A stretch of 12,851 nucleotides of DNA. Source: an uncultured Collinsella sp. (GTDB lineage Bacteria; Actinomycetota; Coriobacteriia; Coriobacteriales; Coriobacteriaceae). Both the position numbers and the translations under genes were made by a program. This document shows positions 7,097-12,803 of the stretch, in pieces. The stretch is taken from the NCBI GenBank assembly GCA_900550785.1, contig URTL01000049.1, forward strand, positions 1-12,851. Reading direction: 5' to 3'. Position 1 is the stretch's first letter. The number at the start of each line of letters is the position of its first letter. Below the pieces are notes generated by a model, which worked only from the letters and a program-made list of their open reading frames with translations, was not told where the DNA came from and ran no database searches.

Positions 7097-8759
7097 GAAA
7101 GTTTGCTCCTTCCCGATCTTGTTTGCGCTGCTTGCCCTCCTGATCGGCACCTGCGCGGTTGTGTTCCCCGCATCCGCGCAGGCCGCGCCGACCTCGACCG
7201 GTTCCATCACGGTGAGCGGCACCGTGGCGCGCAGCTACGACGCCTACCAGATCTTTAGCGCCAACGTCGTTGACGGCGACAGCGACGCCAAGATCGCCAC
7301 CGACCTCGCCTGGGCAAGCGACGCCGTGCGCGACGCCGCGCTGCCTGTGCTGCACAGCGCCGGCATGCCCAATTCCCAGGCCACCGCACAGGAAGCTGCC
7401 GAGTGGCTCAACACCGATTCCCACCTTACGAGCGCGCTGAGCGCACAGCTCGCTCGTTCCCTCCAGAGCTCTGACGCCGTGCCCGTGGCCCTTAACGCGG
7501 GCACGGCGGCCAAGCTGTCCTGTGGCTACTGGCTCATCGTCGCCGACGACGACGCCATCGCTCAGGGCGAGGTCGGCACCGCGCCGATCATGGCCCTGGT
7601 CGGCGGCAGCGCCGTCACCGTCAAGTCCAAGGCGGCGACGCCCAAGGTCCAAAAGCACGTGCTGGAGGACAGCACCGCCGCCTGGCAGAAGGCCGCCGAC
7701 GCCACGGTCGCCGACGACCTGTACTGGCGCCTCTCGGCCACGGTCCCGGCGGGCCTCACGGCCTACGACACCTATACGGTGCAGTTCGTCGACACCATGA
7801 GCGCGGGGCTCGACCCCTCCAAGGTCGCCGCGAGCATGCGCGTGTACGTGGCGGCGGGCACGGACGGCGGCTTCGACACCGTTTCGGCCGACAAGGACGG
7901 CCGCGTCGGCACCGACCCCGCGAAGGGCTGGACCGATATCACGGCCCAGTGCGCCACCAAGGTAGCGGCCGACGGCAAGACCTTCACCGTGCGCACCGCC
8001 GACTTGATCGCCGCGCTCGGCGGGGCCGACGCCTTCACCGCGGGTGCCCGCGTGGTCGCCGTGTACAATGCGCCGCTCAACAGCGCATGCAACCACGGCA
8101 TCGCGAAGGGCAACCCCAACGAGGTCTACTTGCGCTACCCGCGCTCTCCCTTTGCCGACCAGTCCGGCGACGCCGGCTTCACCCACACGCCGAGCGACGA
8201 TGCGTGCGCCTACACCTGGGATCTCGCGCTCACCAAGCGCGGTAGCGACGGCGACAAGCCGCTGCCCGGGGCGGTCCTGAACATCGCCGACGACCGCGGC
8301 CGCACGCTAGCGGCCGACGGCACATGGGGTGCGGAGGGCAAGGCCACCGTCACCACGGGCGAGGACGGCCGTGTGACCGTCTCGGGCGTGGACTCGGGCA
8401 AGCTGGAGGTCCGCGAGCTCAAGGCGCCCAAGGGCTACACCGCCTTTGAGGGCACGCGCTCCGTGACGGTCAAGGCCGAGGGCCTGGACGTCGACCAGGT
8501 TGCCGCCGCCAAGCCCAAGCTCACCATCACGGCCGAGTCGCCCCTGCGCGCCGACAGCGCGGACGGGTCGACGGGCAGTCTGGAGGCGTCGATCATCAAC
8601 TCGCCCGCCGGCACGCCCCCTAGCATCTTCACCGGAGGCTTTATGCCTTCGACTGGCGATATGGCAATGTACGCCGCGGCCGCCGCAGCGGTCGCCGGAG
8701 CCGCGCTCATCGTGGTCGCGCTCCTGGTCAAGCGGGGAGGTGGCAGCCATAAAGAGTAG
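7089..8759 (+). CDS. Minor SpaA-type pilin with MPSTG sorting signal
   Basis: This is a 556-residue secreted pilin subunit. The GTG start at 7089 is preferred because it follows the strong RBS GGGAGGTGAG (7075-7084) and gives a proper signal peptide (VNKKVCSF, then hydrophobic to about residue 30, with AQA-AP). It overlaps the upstream stop by 8 nt, implying coupled translation. An N-terminal domain (about 35-185, with YDAYQIF and LAWASDAVRDAAL) is followed by a fimbrial D2 domain from Lys186/Lys189 to NPNEVYLRY (342-350). A CnaB/SpaA-like domain follows with Lys383, Glu443 (VRELKAPKGY) and Asn504, a complete isopeptide triad. The sorting motif is MPSTG (519-523) instead of LPxTG, then an Ala-rich membrane span (about 528-547) and a KRGGGSHKE tail. 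Base composition is far more GC-rich than the upstream adhesin (8341-8400 is 44 of 60 G+C). The role as minor or basal pilin is inferred from gene order. Confidence 0.85.
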   Translation: MNKKVCSFPILFALLALLIGTCAVVFPASAQAAPTSTGSITVSGTVARSYDAYQIFSANVVDGDSDAKIATDLAWASDAVRDAALPVLHSAGMPNSQATAQEAAEWLNTDSHLTSALSAQLARSLQSSDAVPVALNAGTAAKLSCGYWLIVADDDAIAQGEVGTAPIMALVGGSAVTVKSKAATPKVQKHVLEDSTAAWQKAADATVADDLYWRLSATVPAGLTAYDTYTVQFVDTMSAGLDPSKVAASMRVYVAAGTDGGFDTVSADKDGRVGTDPAKGWTDITAQCATKVAADGKTFTVRTADLIAALGGADAFTAGARVVAVYNAPLNSACNHGIAKGNPNEVYLRYPRSPFADQSGDAGFTHTPSDDACAYTWDLALTKRGSDGDKPLPGAVLNIADDRGRTLAADGTWGAEGKATVTTGEDGRVTVSGVDSGKLEVRELKAPKGYTAFEGTRSVTVKAEGLDVDQVAAAKPKLTITAESPLRADSADGSTGSLEASIINSPAGTPPSIFTGGFMPSTGDMAMYAAAAAAVAGAALIVVALLVKRGGGSHKE

Positions 8760-8867
8760 CTGGCAGCCCCACAGAGAGCGGGGCGAGACGTAGCGAAGTA
8801 GATGTTGAGACACAGACAGATGATGACCGATCGAATGAGAACTAACCGGAAAACGGAAGAAAAAAAG
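8760..8867 (+). other. Intercistronic spacer between minor and backbone pilin genes
   Basis: A 108-nt gap carries a small hairpin GCCCC (8766-8770) / GGGGC (8780-8784) with a 9-nt loop and no T-run, so it is not an intrinsic terminator. It could be an RNA processing or stabilising site that raises backbone pilin over the upstream subunits; that is inference. No convincing internal promoter was found. Confidence 0.35.
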
Positions 8868-10511
8868 ATGAGCATGAGCAAGAACATCGCTCGCCTGGCA
8901 GTAACCGCCGGCCTTACGGCGGCGTTGAGCTTCGGCGGAGTTATGGCCCCGGTGACCATGGCGTTTGCTGCGGAGGGCGACAACACCATCACCATCACGC
9001 AGAACGCGAACAACGGAGCCACCAAGTTCAAGGCGTATCAGATCTTTAAGGCCGATGTCTTGGACAAGGACGGAAAGAAGGTCGTGTCCAATGTCAGCTG
9101 GGCGAGCGATGAAGCGAAGGATGCCGTCCTGGGGGTCCTTAAGGGCGAGAGCGGGTCGGGCATCTCCGATGCCTCGACCGCGCAGGAGGTTGCCGACTAC
9201 CTTTCCAAGACGATTGCGGATACCACTGCTACCACGGTCGTGGAGAAGGATAATCTTCTCAATAAGATTGCCCTGGCTGTCGAAAAAGCCGTGCCCCCGA
9301 CCGGTGAGGCTTTTGATGCCGGCGCCGCCTTTACCGCCACGAACAAGGGGTATTACCTGTTCATGACCGACGCCGCATCGATTGGAGCCAAGGACAATTA
9401 CGCCGATAAGAAGCAGACCGGTACCTCGCCGATTTTCGCCGTCGTGGGCGGCAGTGCTGTGGAGGTTGCCGAGAAGACGGACATCCCCACGGTCGAGAAG
9501 AAGGTCATGGACGACAAGTCCAACAGCAATTGGGCCGACAAGGCTGACTCCCAGATGGGCCAGAATGTTGAGTACCAGCTTACCGGTACCGTCGCTAAGA
9601 ACGTCGATACATTCGATACGTATTACTATCAGTTCCATGACGAGCTCTCTGCCGGCCTGACTGCCAATCAGGCTTCTGTTGAGGTTAAGGTCGATGGGGC
9701 TAAGATTGATCCTGACAAGTACGCTGTTTCCTACGACCAGGAGAACGGCAATAACCTTCTGACTGTCACGTTCGATGATCTTAAGAGTTCGGGCGCAACC
9801 GTCACGCCGAATTCCAAGATCGTTGTGACCTACACCGCCAAACTTGATCCCGCCAAGGCTAAAAAGGTCGTTGTCGGTGGCGAGGGCAATGAGAATACCG
9901 TCAAGCTCATCTACTCCAACAACCCCGGCCATGATGGCAAGGGCGAATCCGTGCCCGACACCGTGCGCGACTACACCTATGCACTCAAGCTCGTCAAGGA
10001 AGACTCTGCTGATTCCGACGTTAAGCTCTCGGGCGTAAAGTTCACCATCCAGGCGACCGGTGCCGACGAGGGTACTGGCATCCAGTATGTCCAAGAGGAC
10101 GGCTCTTTTGGCGATACTGCTTATGAGTTTACGACTGATGATAAGGGCGAAATCAGCGTCAAGGGCCTCGATGCTGGCACCTATACGGTCAAGGAGACCC
10201 ATACGCTCGACGGCTATAACACCCTGTCCGATTTCACGTTCACCATTACTGCCACGGGTCTTGATCAGAACGAGGGCGCGAATGCGCTGCAGGTGACCAC
10301 ATCCAAGAATGGCTCTGACCTCGTCGCCACCCCCTCCTTTGATAGCGGCACCGTCACTCTTACCGTCCAGAACAAGAAGGGCTCCGGCCTCCCGCTGACC
10401 GGTCTTAACGGCGTGACCTTCACTTGGATCGCTGGTGGCGCGGTGCTGTGCATCGGCGTGGCGCACCTCATCCGCAGCCGTAAGCAGGCTGAGGAGTCCG
10501 AGCAGGAGTAA
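8868..10511 (+). CDS. Probable major (backbone) SpaA-type pilin with LPLTG sorting signal
   Basis: This 547-residue secreted pilin is likely the polymerising shaft subunit. The start at 8868 is chosen because GGAAG (8855-8859) lies 8 nt upstream and residues 1-34 form a clean signal peptide (MSMSKNIARL, hydrophobic core, AFA-AEG). The in-frame ATG at 8802 would add a 22-residue charged extension without an RBS. The N-terminal domain has the KAYQIF and VSWASDEAKDAVLGVL signatures shared with the preceding pilin. A D2 domain runs from Lys211/Lys212 (TVEKKVMDD), the likely polymerisation or isopeptide lysine region, to NENTVKLIYSNNP (341-353). The CnaB domain has Lys374 or Lys377, Glu443 (TVKET) and Asn502 (VQNKK). 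LPLTG lies at 508-512, then a membrane span and an SRKQAEESEQE tail. Backbone status is inferred from the classic LPLTG motif and last position before the terminator. Confidence 0.88.
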   Translation: MSMSKNIARLAVTAGLTAALSFGGVMAPVTMAFAAEGDNTITITQNANNGATKFKAYQIFKADVLDKDGKKVVSNVSWASDEAKDAVLGVLKGESGSGISDASTAQEVADYLSKTIADTTATTVVEKDNLLNKIALAVEKAVPPTGEAFDAGAAFTATNKGYYLFMTDAASIGAKDNYADKKQTGTSPIFAVVGGSAVEVAEKTDIPTVEKKVMDDKSNSNWADKADSQMGQNVEYQLTGTVAKNVDTFDTYYYQFHDELSAGLTANQASVEVKVDGAKIDPDKYAVSYDQENGNNLLTVTFDDLKSSGATVTPNSKIVVTYTAKLDPAKAKKVVVGGEGNENTVKLIYSNNPGHDGKGESVPDTVRDYTYALKLVKEDSADSDVKLSGVKFTIQATGADEGTGIQYVQEDGSFGDTAYEFTTDDKGEISVKGLDAGTYTVKETHTLDGYNTLSDFTFTITATGLDQNEGANALQVTTSKNGSDLVATPSFDSGTVTLTVQNKKGSGLPLTGLNGVTFTWIAGGAVLCIGVAHLIRSRKQAEESEQE

Positions 10512-10611
10512 CGCTCACTCACCCATCCCTTTGGCAGGTGGGATGTGATGGCCATGAGACTTGCGGACACTTTTCTCGTCTATCCACGTTCTTGCTTTGC
10601 CATTCACTTTT

Positions 10612-10650
10612 CGGGGCAGACTCCGCACTGGAGTTTGCCCCGTTCTTTTT
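10612..10650 (+). terminator. Strong intrinsic terminator of the pilin operon
   Basis: A 13-bp stem (10612-10624 pairs with 10630-10642, one G-T pair) with loop GCACT is followed by TTCTTTTT. It lies 101 nt after the backbone pilin stop and isolates the pilin genes from the sortase gene. A smaller CATCCC/GGGATG pair (10524-10529, 10540-10545) precedes it. Confidence 0.9.
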
Positions 10651-10673
10651 GAACAGCGCAGCCGGGGCGCCGT

Positions 10674-10691
10674 CGCTCGTATGATCGAGCG
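10674..10691. promoter_or_regulatory. Short dyad upstream of the small membrane protein gene
   Basis: CGCTCG (10674-10679) and CGAGCG (10686-10691) are perfect 6-bp arms with a 6-nt centre, 9 nt before the LexA-like box. Function unknown. Confidence 0.3.
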
Positions 10692-10700
10692 TATGATTAG

Positions 10701-10714
10701 CGAACAAATGTTTG
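10701..10714. promoter_or_regulatory. LexA-like (SOS) box and possible promoter of the small membrane protein gene
   Basis: CGAACAAATGTTTG fits the Gram-positive SOS-box pattern CGAACRNRYGTTYC at all but the last position, and the 16-bp GCGAACAAATGTTTGC is palindromic except for one outer pair and the centre. It overlaps a possible -35 TTGCAA (10712-10717) whose -10 would be TGTAAG (10735-10740, 17-bp spacer). A better-looking -10, TAAAAT, lies at 10756-10761 but without a clear -35. The palindrome GCGAG-TG-CTCGC (10742-10753) lies between them. Confidence 0.45.
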
Positions 10715-10817
10715 CAAATATTGCGTTTACCAGCTGTAAGTGCGAGTGCTCGCAGTAAAATACCCTTACGACGCATTCCGTGCGCGGGCGGCCGACGACT
10801 CGATCGGAGGTCCCCAA

Positions 10818-10970
10818 ATGCTGAAATTCCTTAACGCGCTCGCCGCCCTCGCGGCGGTGGGCACGTTCGTCATCGCGTTTCTTGACTCGTATGAGGTTCG
10901 GTTTAAGGTCCGTAGGCGCACGCGCGGTGCGGACGGTAGAAGGCATTTGCGCTGCAACAAGCGCAAATAA
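10818..10970 (+). CDS. Small single-span membrane protein, 50 residues, function unknown
   Basis: The start at 10818 is supported by GGAGG (10806-10810) at good spacing; an upstream in-frame ATG at 10740 lacks an RBS and may precede the transcription start. Residues 5-23 (LNALAALAAVGTFVIAFL) form one membrane segment. The rest is short and strongly basic (RFKVRRRTRG to CNKRK). Size, single span and basic tail resemble small stress-induced membrane proteins or membrane toxins, but no family is recognised. A LexA-like box lies about 105 nt upstream, which suggests DNA-damage control (inference). The last codons overlap a perfect 8-bp hairpin, ATTTGCGC/GCGCAAAT (10945-10952, 10961-10968), and a terminator follows the stop. 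It stands between the pilin operon and the sortase gene. Confidence 0.6.
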   Translation: MLKFLNALAALAAVGTFVIAFLDSYEVRFKVRRRTRGADGRRHLRCNKRK

Positions 10971-11000
10971 GAATGCCCGGGGTTAGAGGCCCGGGCATTT
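10971..11000 (+). terminator. Terminator after the small membrane protein gene
   Basis: AATGCCCGGG (10972-10981) pairs perfectly with CCCGGGCATT (10990-10999), 10 bp with loop GTTAGAGG, starting 2 nt after the stop codon. Only three T residues end the stem, so termination may be partial. A second hairpin overlaps the end of the gene just upstream. Confidence 0.65.
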
Positions 11001-11073
11001 AACAAAACCAGAAAACTAGGCCGCCCGCGCTTTCGAACACTTACGCGGGATGCGTCGTTTTCTATTGCCATTG

Positions 11074-11107
11074 TATCCCGAATCGCCCAGCCGATTCGGG
11101 ATATTTT
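11074..11107 (+). terminator. Second intrinsic terminator upstream of the sortase gene
   Basis: TATCCCGAATCG (11074-11085) pairs perfectly with CGATTCGGGATA (11092-11103), 12 bp with loop CCCAGC, followed by TTTT (11104-11107). No gene is seen between this and the preceding terminator. That 73-nt gap holds a CCCGCG/CGCGGG hairpin (11024-11029, 11044-11049) with a TTTT at 11058-11061, so a small RNA could end here. Confidence 0.75.
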
Positions 11108-11132
11108 GAAAACTCAAATGCGGGCCCATACT

Positions 11133-11171
11133 TGCACTGCGCAATGTTGCCAGGCTGCGTTGCGCAGCGCA
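11133..11171 (+). promoter_or_regulatory. TGCGCAA dyad upstream of the sortase gene
   Basis: CTGCGCAA (11137-11144) and TTGCGCAG (11160-11167) are perfect 8-bp inverted arms with a 15-nt centre. After one mismatch the pair extends by TGC/GCA to 11133 and 11171. The half-site is the same as in the dyad ahead of the pilin operon (3620-3640). Relative to the -10 at 11189-11194 it covers about -63 to -30. Confidence 0.5.
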
Positions 11172-11188
11172 TGAGCTCGCTAATCGGC

Positions 11189-11216
11189 TATTATTTGTTC
11201 AGACAACTTGAGTTGT
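11189..11216 (+). promoter_or_regulatory. Candidate sortase promoter -10 and start-site dyad
   Basis: TATTAT (11189-11194, 5/6 to consensus) has no good -35 at normal spacing, as at activator-dependent promoters. ACAACT-TG-AGTTGT (11203-11216) is a perfect 14-bp palindromic dyad at the expected transcription start, immediately before the RBS. Confidence 0.4.
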
Positions 11217-11232
11217 AGAGGAGTGACCGGCG

Positions 11233-12165
11233 ATGGTGCAGGGCGCCAAACATATGAAGAGCAGTAACGCCGCGGACAACGGCGGCTCAAGCCCTCAGCC
11301 CAAACCTCAACCAAAGCCCAAGCGCCGTCGCAAGCGACTGCCGCGCTGGGCCGACCGGCTCATCACCATCGTCATCATCCTTATTGGCGTGGGCCTTATG
11401 ACCTGGCCGTGGATCTTGGATCGGCTCGAGGCCTCGGGCGTGTTCAACCAGATCAGCACGGTGTCCAGCACCGTGGATGCGCTCTCCGAAGAGGAGCGCG
11501 AGCGCATTCTGCTGCAGGCGCGCTCCTATAATGAGCAACTTTCCGGCGAGGCCACCGAGCTTCCCGCCGACCAGATCGAGCCCTACGCTCAGCAGCTCAT
11601 CTTTGACCGCGACCCCATGATGAGCTGGGTCGAAATCCCCTCCATCGACGTGAGCATGCCTATCTACCACGGCACGAGCGAGGAGGTCCTCATGGCGGGC
11701 GTCGGCCACCTGGAGGGCCTGCCGGTGGGTGGCACCTCGACGCATTGCGTGCTCACCGCGCACTCGGGCATGCGCAACCTGAGCATGTTCGACGACATCC
11801 ATTCGCTGGAGCCCGGCGACCTGGTGCTGCTGCACACCATGAGCAAGACGCTCGCCTACAAGATGGTGGACTCCGAGGTCGTGCTGCCCGAGGAGATGGA
11901 GTCGCTGACCATCGAGCCCGGCGCCGACAGGGTGACGCTCGTCACCTGCACGCCCTACGGCGTGAACGACCATCGCCTGCTGGTGCACTGCGTGCGCACC
12001 AAGTACAACAAGAAGGACGTCGACAAGCAAAAGTCGCTGGCCGACCGCCACTGGGGCAAGCGCGAGTTTGCCGTGCTCATCGTGGTCGTGGCCATTGTGC
12101 TGTTGCTGCTGGACATCGTGATCCACGCGGTCCGCAAGCGCCGCAAGGCCAAGGCCTCGGCATAA
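11233..12165 (+). CDS. srtC: Class C (pilin-polymerising) sortase
   Basis: This 310-residue membrane-bound transpeptidase cleaves LPxTG-type motifs and joins pilins to the lysine of the next subunit. A cytosolic Pro/Lys/Arg-rich start is followed by a membrane span at 43-62, and a second C-terminal span at about 279-298 with an RKRRKAK tail; the C-terminal anchor is typical of class C. Catalytic residues are His177 (TAHSG), Cys239 (TLVTCTPYG) and Arg248 (NDHRLLV). The IYHGTSEEVLMAGVGHLEG segment is also class C-like. The place of the DPF/DPW lid appears as Glu116-Pro117-Tyr118. The start at 11233 has GAGGAGTG (11218-11225); an ATG at 11254 is an alternative. It is separated from the pilin genes by terminators and has its own control region. 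It is the only sortase here, so it probably serves all three upstream surface proteins. Confidence 0.93.
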   Translation: MVQGAKHMKSSNAADNGGSSPQPKPQPKPKRRRKRLPRWADRLITIVIILIGVGLMTWPWILDRLEASGVFNQISTVSSTVDALSEEERERILLQARSYNEQLSGEATELPADQIEPYAQQLIFDRDPMMSWVEIPSIDVSMPIYHGTSEEVLMAGVGHLEGLPVGGTSTHCVLTAHSGMRNLSMFDDIHSLEPGDLVLLHTMSKTLAYKMVDSEVVLPEEMESLTIEPGADRVTLVTCTPYGVNDHRLLVHCVRTKYNKKDVDKQKSLADRHWGKREFAVLIVVVAIVLLLLDIVIHAVRKRRKAKASA

Positions 12166-12178
12166 GACATCGTTCAGA

Positions 12179-12213
12179 ACCACCACAAAGGGGACAGGCA
12201 CCTTTGTGGCGGT
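12179..12213. repeat. Intergenic hairpin repeat A, copy 4
   Basis: ACCACCACAAAGG (12179-12191) pairs with CCTTTGTGGCGGT (12201-12213), 12 of 13 bp, loop GGACAGGCA. It begins 14 nt after the sortase stop and stands 11 nt before element B copy 2, as copy 2 stands next to B copy 1. Confidence 0.8.
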
Positions 12214-12224
12214 CGGGGCTTTCA

Positions 12225-12287
12225 AACCATCACAACATTCGATGAAAATTGCGATTTTGGCGAAAAGCGTTGAATGTTGTGATGGTT
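12225..12287. repeat. 63-bp inverted-repeat element B, copy 2 (possible sortase terminator)
   Basis: The same left arm as copy 1 (12225-12242) is followed by a 27-nt centre and an 18-nt right arm (12270-12287) with one change that leaves a G-U pair. The centre differs from copy 1 at a few positions. The right arm runs into TTTTT (12286-12290), so this copy could terminate sortase transcription. Confidence 0.85.
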
Positions 12288-12290
12288 TTT

Positions 12291-12352
12291 GTTGCGGACA
12301 GTACGGTCTTCGTTGTGGACGAGACGGTTTTCGCTATGGACGGTGCGGTTTC
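12291..12352. repeat. Three degenerate 21-nt tandem repeats
   Basis: Units at 12291-12311, 12312-12332 and 12333-12352 (the last 20 nt) share the pattern G(T/C)T-N-N-GGAC-N4-CGGT-(N)-TTC; a partial fourth begins at 12353. There are no spacers, so it is not a CRISPR array. It directly follows element B copy 2. A shorter duplicated GCCAACC(T/C)GCC follows around 12364-12390. Confidence 0.65.
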
Positions 12353-12491
12353 GCTGCAGAACCGCCAACCTGCCGCCTGCCAACCCGCCACCCTCGTTAC
12401 GTTTTCGCTGCATTTGGGTAAAGCGCCTGCTCCAAGCCGGCGTTGCCTTGTATACTAGAGCGGTTTAACTGTTATGCGGAAGGGAGCGCCT
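12353..12491 (+). promoter_or_regulatory. gatC upstream region with -10 candidate
   Basis: TATACT (12451-12456, 5/6) lies 35 nt before the gatC start and predicts a leader of about 30 nt. No good -35 is visible at 16-18 bp. No T-box or other riboswitch was recognised. Confidence 0.4.
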
Positions 12492-12803
12492 ATGGCACTC
12501 AGCGAGAAAGACGTGCGCGGCATCGCCGAGTACGCAAAGATCGCACTGACCGATGACGAGCTCACCCAGATGACGTCCTACCTGAACGACGCCGTCCAGA
12601 TGCTCGAGCCCGTCTTGCAATATGACTTGCCCGACGTGGAGCCCACGTTCCATCCCATCGGAAGCCTGTCCAACGTGATGGGCGACGACCTGCGCGAGCC
12701 CGAGCGCGACCTGCCGCTCGACGTCGCGCTCGAAAACGCCGGCAGCGCGCGCGACCGCTACTTCCGCGTGCCGTCCATTTTGGGAGAGGGGGAGAGCGAG
12801 TAA
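12492..12803 (+). CDS. gatC: Asp-tRNA(Asn)/Glu-tRNA(Gln) amidotransferase subunit C
   Basis: GatC is the small subunit that stabilises the GatCAB complex, which converts Glu-tRNA(Gln) (and often Asp-tRNA(Asn)) to the amidated form in the cytoplasm. At 103 residues it is of normal length. The N-terminal LSEKDVRGIAEYAKIALTDDEL helix, the LNDAVQML helix and the DLPDVEPTFHPI turn match the family, and the end RDRYFRVPSILGEGE matches the usual YFxVPxVL C-terminus. The start at 12492 is preferred over the in-frame ATG at 12474 because GGAAGGGAG (12478-12486) lies just before it. The stop codon overlaps the gatA start (TAATG), so the two are translationally coupled in one operon. Confidence 0.95.
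   Translation: MALSEKDVRGIAEYAKIALTDDELTQMTSYLNDAVQMLEPVLQYDLPDVEPTFHPIGSLSNVMGDDLREPERDLPLDVALENAGSARDRYFRVPSILGEGESE

Noticed and set aside
8802..8867. Longer start for the backbone pilin
   Set aside because: It would put 22 charged residues before the signal peptide and has no RBS; 8868 has one.
8307..10466. Very long open frame on the minus strand opposite the two pilins (about 719 codons), and similar ones at 6993-8186 and 4298-5482
   Set aside because: They are mirror frames of GC-rich or biased codons on the real strand. They show no signal peptide, domain or RBS, and the + strand frames have clear pilin domains.
10561..10758. Short + strand frame across the pilin operon terminator
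   Set aside because: It runs through the terminator stem and the LexA-like box and has no RBS.
11617..11631. RDPMM in the sortase as the class C lid
   Set aside because: It lies too close to the VEIP strand and lacks an aromatic after Pro. The EPY at residues 116-118 fits the lid position better.
3236..12290. Integrated mobile element carrying the pilus locus
   Set aside because: No integrase, transposase or tRNA attachment site was seen, and no paired boundary repeats. Elements A and B flank several loci and are not unique ends.
12291..12352. CRISPR array
   Set aside because: Repeats are directly adjacent and degenerate, with no spacers and no cas genes nearby.
12206..12458. Short frames over the repeat cluster after the sortase
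   Set aside because: They encode low-complexity heptads from the 21-nt repeats and hairpins, lack an RBS, and exist in several frames.
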